Position numbers and translations under genes: made by a program. Source: Planctomicrobium sp. (GTDB lineage: Bacteria > Planctomycetota > Planctomycetia > Planctomycetales > Planctomycetaceae). Taken from it: DNA of 10,978 nt. This document shows, in pieces, positions 6,441-10,978 of the stretch (positions are counted from its first letter, which is position 1; each line of letters starts with the position of its first letter). A model generated the notes under the pieces. It was given only the letters and a program-made list of their open reading frames with translations, was not told the DNA's origin and made no database searches. The stretch lies in assembly GCA_029259835.1 (NCBI GenBank), contig JAJDEL010000043.1, positions 1 to 10,978 of the forward strand. The letters are read 5' to 3'.

Positions 6441-7747
6441 GAGCAGACCTGAAACTGCCCTTTGAACAGAAAACTCAGTGGCATCAATACGTCTCCGTTC
6501 CATTCCCCCATGATTTGAAACGAGTGTCCGCCTGTTGCAGAGAGAAGTCGGTAATGATCCTGCATCCGCAGCGGGAGGGCGTTGCCTTCTTGATCGCGAA
6601 TAAACCATTGTCCATGTTCAGTCGCCATCGTGACATCTGAAAGAAGACAGCTACACGTCGGCAACCAGGGATTCTGAGCCAGTCGCTCTGCGTATTGATT
6701 GAGGAAATCAGAGATGGAATCTCCGAAGGTGAAATCTTCAAATGAGCAAGTGGTCTCGCCGGTTCGTTCCTGATACTTCGCGCGCTGACGAACAGTCCCT
6801 GGATAGAAGAGAAGCTTTCCGGATTGAATTGTTCCCGGGACAATGGACTCTGGGAACCCTTGCACGCCTGGAGCGAATTGCAGAAGAAGTGCTTCGCGCT
6901 GAGTCTTTCGCCCGATGGTCCAGGATCGCTGTGTTCTGAACCGTTCTTCGTCTTTGATTTGCTGCCCGAAGATGAACCAATCATCCTCAACGACTTCGCC
7001 TGTCTCGGTCAGTTCCGCTTGCGACACTGTCCAGCCGATGAGTTGCCGTACGTCTGCTTTTAACTCCGATGAAAGAGTCTCAGACCTTTGATAAGCATGA
7101 ACTAGCAATCGCGTTTGTCCCAATTCGTCCATCATTCTTTGCGGCCAGTCGCGGGACGATTTTGGAATTTCCGCAAGGTTGCGGATTCGCGTTGCGAGGC
7201 CTTTTGCCTGAGAGTCGACGAGTCGCCGGGCTTGATCATCCCAGAATGTGAACGGTTTTGTTTCGAGACCCGCAATGCCGCCACGAATCAAATCATCCAT
7301 CCAGACTGAGAGTTGTTTGAGCCCTTCGGCAACCTTCAACTCTCGCTCGTCGATTCGCTTTGCCTGCGCTGCTGCATCAACAGGTTTCGCTGGTTGCTGA
7401 TCTTTTTCGGCTTTCGCCAATTCGCGCTGGCGTCGTTTTTCGATCCATTCGCGTACCCATTGCGGGGGTTCAGAAACCTCCAGGGCATCGGGAGTTGTCG
7501 CCAGTAGCATCAACAAAGCCAGAACATGCTTGCACGGAAATTTGCGACTGGGGCAATTGCAGCTGTAGCCCATATTTTGCAGGTCAACACGCACCTGAAA
7601 ATTCCGACCGCCACGACACGTCCCCCAGAGAGCCGTCTCACTCAGCCCAGGTGATTCCCAAAGCCGGGGAGAAACCAACTTTTGTGCCGCCACGACGGAG
7701 TTCTCATCGGGAGCCATTTCCCTGACATATTCCAATGAGAGTTGCAT
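6437..7747 (-). CDS. SWIM zinc-finger protein
   Basis: A 436-residue protein starting MQLSLEYVREMAPDENSV. The SWIM motif CxCx6CxH is complete: C63, C65, C72 and H74 in YSCNCPSRKFPCKHVLALL. Next comes a charged helix with a possible coiled coil (about 98-145, EKRRQRELAKAEKDQ), then a long domain with no motif I can name. SWIM domains bind zinc and may contact DNA or proteins. E. coli YehQ is a comparable SWIM protein in the yehLMPQ cluster. It is the first gene of the minus-strand unit and overlaps DUF5691 by four bases. An upstream in-frame ATG at 7828 gives an untypical N-terminal extension, so 7747 was chosen; the ribosome binding site is weak in both cases. The biological role is unknown, though the ATPase and VWA association points to a chaperone-like or assembly complex. 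Confidence 0.88.
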   Translation of the reverse strand: MQLSLEYVREMAPDENSVVAAQKLVSPRLWESPGLSETALWGTCRGGRNFQVRVDLQNMGYSCNCPSRKFPCKHVLALLMLLATTPDALEVSEPPQWVREWIEKRRQRELAKAEKDQQPAKPVDAAAQAKRIDERELKVAEGLKQLSVWMDDLIRGGIAGLETKPFTFWDDQARRLVDSQAKGLATRIRNLAEIPKSSRDWPQRMMDELGQTRLLVHAYQRSETLSSELKADVRQLIGWTVSQAELTETGEVVEDDWFIFGQQIKDEERFRTQRSWTIGRKTQREALLLQFAPGVQGFPESIVPGTIQSGKLLFYPGTVRQRAKYQERTGETTCSFEDFTFGDSISDFLNQYAERLAQNPWLPTCSCLLSDVTMATEHGQWFIRDQEGNALPLRMQDHYRLLSATGGHSFQIMGEWNGDVLMPLSFLFKGQFQVCS

Positions 7748-8000
7748 AAGACATCCGTGACCTGTGATTTCGTGTGGTGAGTTTAACCGGAGATTTCTCG
7801 TTTCGCACCAGTGGAATTGGAATTTCACACGGAGACCGGTAAGTTAATCTTAGAGCTTGTTTGAAATTAAGCTTCGCTCTTCACCCTAACCCTCTCCCCC
7901 AGGGAGAGGGGACTCAAGTTGTCGCGATTCGGCAATCATACAAATTTTCAAACACTCTCTTTAGCAGTTTCGATTCACTCCTCGCGAGGAAGCAGGCCTT
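7748..8000. promoter_or_regulatory. Divergent promoter region of the SWIM and sigma-factor genes
   Basis: These 253 bases lie between divergently transcribed genes and must contain a promoter for each unless transcription enters from elsewhere. I find no convincing consensus pair. ECF-type autoregulation of the sigma gene is possible but nothing in the sequence proves it. A GC-rich hairpin at 7890-7910 splits the region. GAGGA at 7986-7990, ten bases before the GTG at 8001, is the probable ribosome binding site of the sigma gene. Confidence 0.5.
7890..7910. repeat. GC-rich hairpin repeat (CCCTCTCCC / GGGAGAGGG)
   Basis: A perfect nine-base inverted repeat, CCCTCTCCC at 7890-7898 and GGGAGAGGG at 7902-7910, with a three-base loop, preceded by CACCCTAA. 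Elements of this form (CCCTAACCCTCTCCC plus its complement) are widespread intergenic repeats in diverse bacteria. No T-run follows, so it is more likely a REP-type element than a terminator. Confidence 0.75.
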
Positions 8001-8618
8001 GTGGCAAATTCTCAAGATCATTCCAGAATCCATCGTCTGATTCTTCAAGCAAAAGAAGGCGATGCAGAGGCGCGCGATGAGCTGCTGGAATGCTGCCGAA
8101 ATTATGTCAATGTGATTGCTCGGACGAATGTTGAAACCTGGATGCGAGCGAAAGTTGACGCCTCGGACCTTGTGCAGCAAACGATGTTGGAAGCGTATCA
8201 AGGTTTTCAAGATTTCGAAGGTAAAACGGAAGCAGAGTGGCTCGGCTGGCTCAAGCAAATCCTGGCACATAACACGCACGACTTTATCCGCAAGTTCCGA
8301 GCAGCGAAACGGGATGTCAAACGTGAAGTGAGAATGCAAACTTCTCCAGGAGAGTCATCACCTGGAATCGACCTCTCTGCACAACTGCAAACGCCGAGTC
8401 AGTTCATGATTCAGAATGAGCGTGAAATTGAACTCGCGAATGCCATTGCCCAACTCTCTGAAGATTACCAGGAAGTAATTCAGTTACGTAATCTACAGCG
8501 TCTCCCATTCGATGAAGTCGCAGAACGCATGGGACGCTCGCGGGGTGCGGTCCAAATGCTTTGGGCCAGAGCACTCAAACAGTTGCAAGAAACATTGTCT
8601 CAGAGCGGTGAAGATTGA
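8001..8618 (+). CDS. ECF-family RNA polymerase sigma factor (planctomycete type)
   Basis: A 205-residue sigma-70-family protein. It starts at GTG 8001, supported by GAGGA ten bases upstream. Region 2 covers about 5-100, with DASDLVQQTMLEAYQGFQDF (53-72) for core polymerase binding and the WLGWLKQILAHNTHDFIRKF segment for -10 recognition. After a linker, region 4 (about 140-200) has the helix-turn-helix RLPFDEVAERMGRSRGAVQMLWARAL. The DASDLVQQT form is typical of the expanded sigma factors of Planctomycetes. The kinase gene begins on the last base of its stop codon (TGATG), so the two are very likely co-expressed and the kinase may control the sigma factor, for example by phosphorylation. There is no anti-sigma gene with a recognisable domain nearby. 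Confidence 0.93.
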   Translation: MANSQDHSRIHRLILQAKEGDAEARDELLECCRNYVNVIARTNVETWMRAKVDASDLVQQTMLEAYQGFQDFEGKTEAEWLGWLKQILAHNTHDFIRKFRAAKRDVKREVRMQTSPGESSPGIDLSAQLQTPSQFMIQNEREIELANAIAQLSEDYQEVIQLRNLQRLPFDEVAERMGRSRGAVQMLWARALKQLQETLSQSGED

Positions 8619-10270
8619 TGCCGACTACTGACAACAATGATTCAGAAGGCAACACGCCCGAACAGGGTGATCAACTCAGTGCCGAAGTTCTTGAATTTCT
8701 GGAGCAGCATTGTGAAGCATTGCAAACCGGAGATGCGATTTCGATTCCTCCTGGCCTGCTCGAAAAACATTCTGAACTTAGAGAACTTGTTGATTGTATG
8801 AACATGCTGGAGTCACTCGCCTCATCACCTGTGAGTGATGTTCATGCAACTAGAGATGGTTCAGGCGGCAGTTTTTCTTCGTCCATGATGCAGCAATTGC
8901 CGCGGGAGTTCGGATCGTTCTGCCTGGAAGAAGAACTCGGTCGGGGCGGGATGGGAGTGGTCTACAAGGCGCGGCATCGAACACTCGATACGCATTATGC
9001 CCTGAAAATGATTCGAGCAAGCGAGTTCGCCTCGGACGAAGAAGTCCGGCGATTTTACCAGGAAGCACGCGCCGCTTCGCGGCTGCGGCATCCGAATATC
9101 GTCAGTGTGCATGATGCTGGTGAACAGGACGGGTTGCCGTTTCTGGTGATGACTTACATTGAAGGTCGAACTCTGGCGGATCATTTTCAAGATGGTCATG
9201 CCAAGATCGACACAACAGTCACTCATATTATTCAAATTGCCAGAGCAGTGGGATATCTGCACCAGCAGGGGATTATTCACCGCGATTTGAAGCCAGCAAA
9301 CATTCTCATCGATGAAACGCAAACGGCATTCGTCACCGATTTCGGGCTGGCGAAAGTTTTTGAAGGAGATGGAGAGCGAACGATGTCCGGGACGATTCTC
9401 GGGACACCTGCCTATATGGCTCCGGAGCAAGCCTGGGGCAAGCCGGACGACATTTCCTCGCAGTGCGACATTTACAGTTTGGGGGCAATTCTTTATCAAC
9501 TGCTCACCGGCAGACCACCTTACGATGAAGAGAGTCCGCTGGATCAGATGCTGCGTTTGCGTGATTCGGAACCGAAACTGCCGAGCAAACTGAATCCGGA
9601 TGTACCGAGTTCGCTCGAAAAAATCTGCATGCGATGTCTCGAAAAGAAGCCTGAAAATCGATATCAAGTCGCTGAAGAATTCGCTGACGACCTGGAACGC
9701 TTTCAACACGGAGAGCCAATTACGCTGCAATCATTGGGATTGTGGGCCAGGTTACGGCGCTGGACACGACGTGAGCCAGCGCTGTTTGTTCATTTGGCGG
9801 CGTTTCTTGTCATCGCGATCATTGTTCAAATCGCGGAATGGTCTTCGACAACACGGCGCGATTCGTATGCACCTGTGATGACGATTCTGGTCATTTGGGC
9901 GGCAATTTCATTTCTGTTTCAATATTTGATGACACGAGAATTCATGTTTTCTCGCCGTACCTGGATTGCCTGCGACGCAGCACTCTTCACCGCAGCCGTC
10001 GCAAATGCTCAAGGACCGATTGAATCACTCGTGACAGGGTATGCGCTGTTGATCGTTGCCAGCAGTATGTGGTATCGACCGAAACTGGTCGCGGTGACGA
10101 CAGGTGCTTCTGTCGTTTCATACAGTGTGTTACTAGCTTATCGCGGAGCTGCGGACACGCCTCCACATTACCCGTATTTAGTGGTTGGATTGCTACTCGT
10201 CATCGGCGGAATCGTCACTTCTCTAGTAAGAAGAATTCGGCAGTTGTTGGCCGTTCGTTCTCGCTTGTGA
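8618..10270 (+). CDS. Membrane Ser/Thr protein kinase with C-terminal multi-helix anchor
   Basis: A 550-residue Hanks-type kinase. Residues 1-95 are a variable acidic leader. The kinase domain spans about 100-365: glycine loop GRGGMGVVYKA (108-118), catalytic Lys130 in YALKMI, Glu149, HRDLKPANIL (221-230), DFG (241-243) and APE (268-270). All residues needed for activity are present. The C-terminal part has about five to six hydrophobic helices (about 388-407, 418-437, 449-462, 472-486, 490-508, 518-536) with short loops and no sizeable outer sensor, PASTA, WD40 or TPR domain. The signal may therefore be sensed within the membrane. I chose ATG 8618, sharing its A with the sigma stop codon, over the TTG one codon earlier. 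The sigma factor is the most likely partner or substrate; this is inferred from gene order. Confidence 0.93.
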   Translation: MPTTDNNDSEGNTPEQGDQLSAEVLEFLEQHCEALQTGDAISIPPGLLEKHSELRELVDCMNMLESLASSPVSDVHATRDGSGGSFSSSMMQQLPREFGSFCLEEELGRGGMGVVYKARHRTLDTHYALKMIRASEFASDEEVRRFYQEARAASRLRHPNIVSVHDAGEQDGLPFLVMTYIEGRTLADHFQDGHAKIDTTVTHIIQIARAVGYLHQQGIIHRDLKPANILIDETQTAFVTDFGLAKVFEGDGERTMSGTILGTPAYMAPEQAWGKPDDISSQCDIYSLGAILYQLLTGRPPYDEESPLDQMLRLRDSEPKLPSKLNPDVPSSLEKICMRCLEKKPENRYQVAEEFADDLERFQHGEPITLQSLGLWARLRRWTRREPALFVHLAAFLVIAIIVQIAEWSSTTRRDSYAPVMTILVIWAAISFLFQYLMTREFMFSRRTWIACDAALFTAAVANAQGPIESLVTGYALLIVASSMWYRPKLVAVTTGASVVSYSVLLAYRGAADTPPHYPYLVVGLLLVIGGIVTSLVRRIRQLLAVRSRL

Positions 10271-10294
10271 AAACGCTAGCACAAGTTTTTTTGC

Positions 10295-10313
10295 CGCACA
10301 CTTTAAGTGTGCG
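10295..10313. repeat. Perfect hairpin after the kinase gene (CGCACACTT / AAGTGTGCG)
   Basis: A nine-base perfect inverted repeat around a single central T, 24 bases past the kinase stop. A run of seven T lies before it (10286-10292), which puts the T-run on the 3' side of the hairpin only for leftward transcription. It could terminate transcription arriving from the minus-strand gene. Confidence 0.65.
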
Positions 10314-10348
10314 ACTACACTCTCCAAGGCTTAGAATGTCTGACCGTA

Positions 10349-10369
10349 GGACAGGATTTCATCCTGTCC
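10349..10369. repeat. Perfect hairpin (GGACAGGAT / ATCCTGTCC)
   Basis: Nine-base arms and a three-base loop TTC. It is one of three adjacent hairpins in 10295-10387 that look like a composite intergenic repeat. Their regular build (arm, two or three bases, arm) suggests that they belong together. Confidence 0.7.
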
Positions 10370-10372
10370 AGG

Positions 10373-10387
10373 CAGGTTGAAAACCTG
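10373..10387. repeat. Perfect hairpin (CAGGTT / AACCTG)
   Basis: Six-base arms and a GAA loop, three bases after the preceding hairpin. Same style of element as its neighbours. Confidence 0.6.
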
Positions 10388-10427
10388 TGCTACGAGAGAG
10401 ATAAACCAGACCTTTACTCCTCGCCAA

Positions 10428-10453
10428 GTGCCATTTGCAAAGCCCAATGGCAC
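10428..10453. repeat. Perfect hairpin (GTGCCATT / AATGGCAC) between converging genes
   Basis: Eight-base arms with a ten-base loop, 64 bases beyond the stop codon of the minus-strand membrane protein gene. It is the closest structure that could end that transcript, but no T-run follows on either strand. It may equally be a repeat element. Confidence 0.6.
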
Positions 10454-10516
10454 CCAACGTTGTACGTGTATGTGACCCAACCACAATCGAGGTCGATCAT
10501 GAGTGGTAACGAGACG

Positions 10517-10921
10517 CTATTCCGGCAAGTCGCCACACGCATCTGTCAGTTCCGCTTGTGCTACCCGAAGAAGCAACGTGTCGCGGAACGTGAACACAAC
10601 GAGCAAGCTTGAGATGCCAGCGACCGACCCAACGAAACGCACTGCCGAAACAAGACACCTCGCAAGGTGAATGTCAGCTAACACATCTACATTCTGCTGA
10701 GGTGGAAAAATGTGGGCCCGAATGCCTGCAAAAACAAGAAGTATCAGCAGCAGCCAGCCGGAGACCACAAAAACGACAATCAGAAAAAACGACCACCAAC
10801 CACGCATGTCGTGCGAAAGTCTTCGGAAAACACCCTGCCTCCAGAACACTGACACAGTAACATACAGTAACCAGATGAACAGGAGTGTTCCCGTGACAGT
10901 TATGTTGCTTGTAGAAAACAT
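10517..10921 (-). CDS. Small three-helix membrane protein of unknown function
   Basis: A 134-residue hydrophobic protein with predicted membrane helices at about 10-27 (TGTLLFIWLLYVTVSVFW), 42-67 (WWSFFLIVVFVVSGWLLLILLV) and 91-111 (SAVRFVGSVAGISSLLVVF). Between the first two helices is a basic loop (RQGVFRRLSHDMR), which should be cytoplasmic. The tail after helix 3 is short. I chose ATG 10921, which puts the first helix near the N-terminus and has AGAG six bases upstream; the open frame also reaches an ATG at 10954. I do not recognise the family. It converges on the kinase gene, and the sequence shows no functional link to it. That it is a real gene is likely from the clean alternation of helices and charged loops. 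Confidence 0.6.
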   Translation of the reverse strand: MFSTSNITVTGTLLFIWLLYVTVSVFWRQGVFRRLSHDMRGWWSFFLIVVFVVSGWLLLILLVFAGIRAHIFPPQQNVDVLADIHLARCLVSAVRFVGSVAGISSLLVVFTFRDTLLLRVAQAELTDACGDLPE

Positions 10922-10978
10922 ACCGAACTCTAGACGTGACGTAGATAAGCACAAGCGTTCTACGGTAGGGTGTTAACA

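Noticed and set aside
6441..6608. N-terminal extension of the DUF5691 protein
   Set aside because: The extension is an out-of-frame reading of the SWIM gene. The ATGA overlap start at 6440 fits operon structure better.
8861..9730. 289-codon open frame on the minus strand
   Set aside because: It is wholly antisense to the kinase catalytic domain, which carries every conserved kinase motif. The antisense translation has no recognisable domain.
10307..10612. 101-codon open frame on the plus strand
   Set aside because: It runs through the hairpin cluster and then antisense to the three-helix membrane protein. Its translation shows no domain or clean secondary structure.

Overview
The window most resembles a planctomycete chromosome of moderate GC content, close to the Gimesia/Rubinisphaera/Planctomicrobium type. 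The clues are an ECF sigma factor gene overlapping a membrane-anchored PASTA-less Ser/Thr kinase gene, a secreted seven-bladed LVIVD propeller, a membrane-type MutS homologue, and many short hairpin repeats between genes. No rRNA, tRNA, CRISPR array, transposase or integrase is visible. The organism call is an inference.

Left and centre (1-7747): three genes on the minus strand look like parts of one conserved cluster. They are a SWIM zinc-finger protein (7747-6437), a DUF5691 helical protein overlapping it by ATGA (6440-4854), and a YehL-type MoxR AAA+ ATPase cut by the window edge (370 to beyond 1). In other bacteria these genes usually lie side by side, followed by DUF5682 and VWA genes (compare E. 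coli yehLMPQ). Here about 4.5 kb of accessory DNA separates DUF5691 from the ATPase. It holds a membrane-anchored MutS-family ATPase on the opposite strand (2794-4542), a secreted LVIVD beta-propeller protein (2372-1311) and a small protein that resembles an Imm42-type immunity protein (1082-606). Several copies of short hairpin repeats lie among them.

The clearest unexpected signal is a second copy of the 3' end of the DUF5691 gene at 2404-2478, on the far side of the MutS gene. It matches the resident 3' end at 40 of 45 bases, and all five differences are synonymous in the DUF5691 frame. This is the expected trace of insertion or recombination at the 3' end of this gene, with the MutS segment lying between the resident and displaced ends.

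Right (7748-10978): a divergent promoter region with a GC-rich hairpin repeat leads to the ECF sigma factor (8001-8618) and a Ser/Thr kinase (8618-10270), whose start overlaps the sigma stop as TGATG. They probably form a two-gene signalling unit. A convergent intergenic region with four perfect hairpins separates them from a small three-helix membrane protein on the minus strand (10921-10517).
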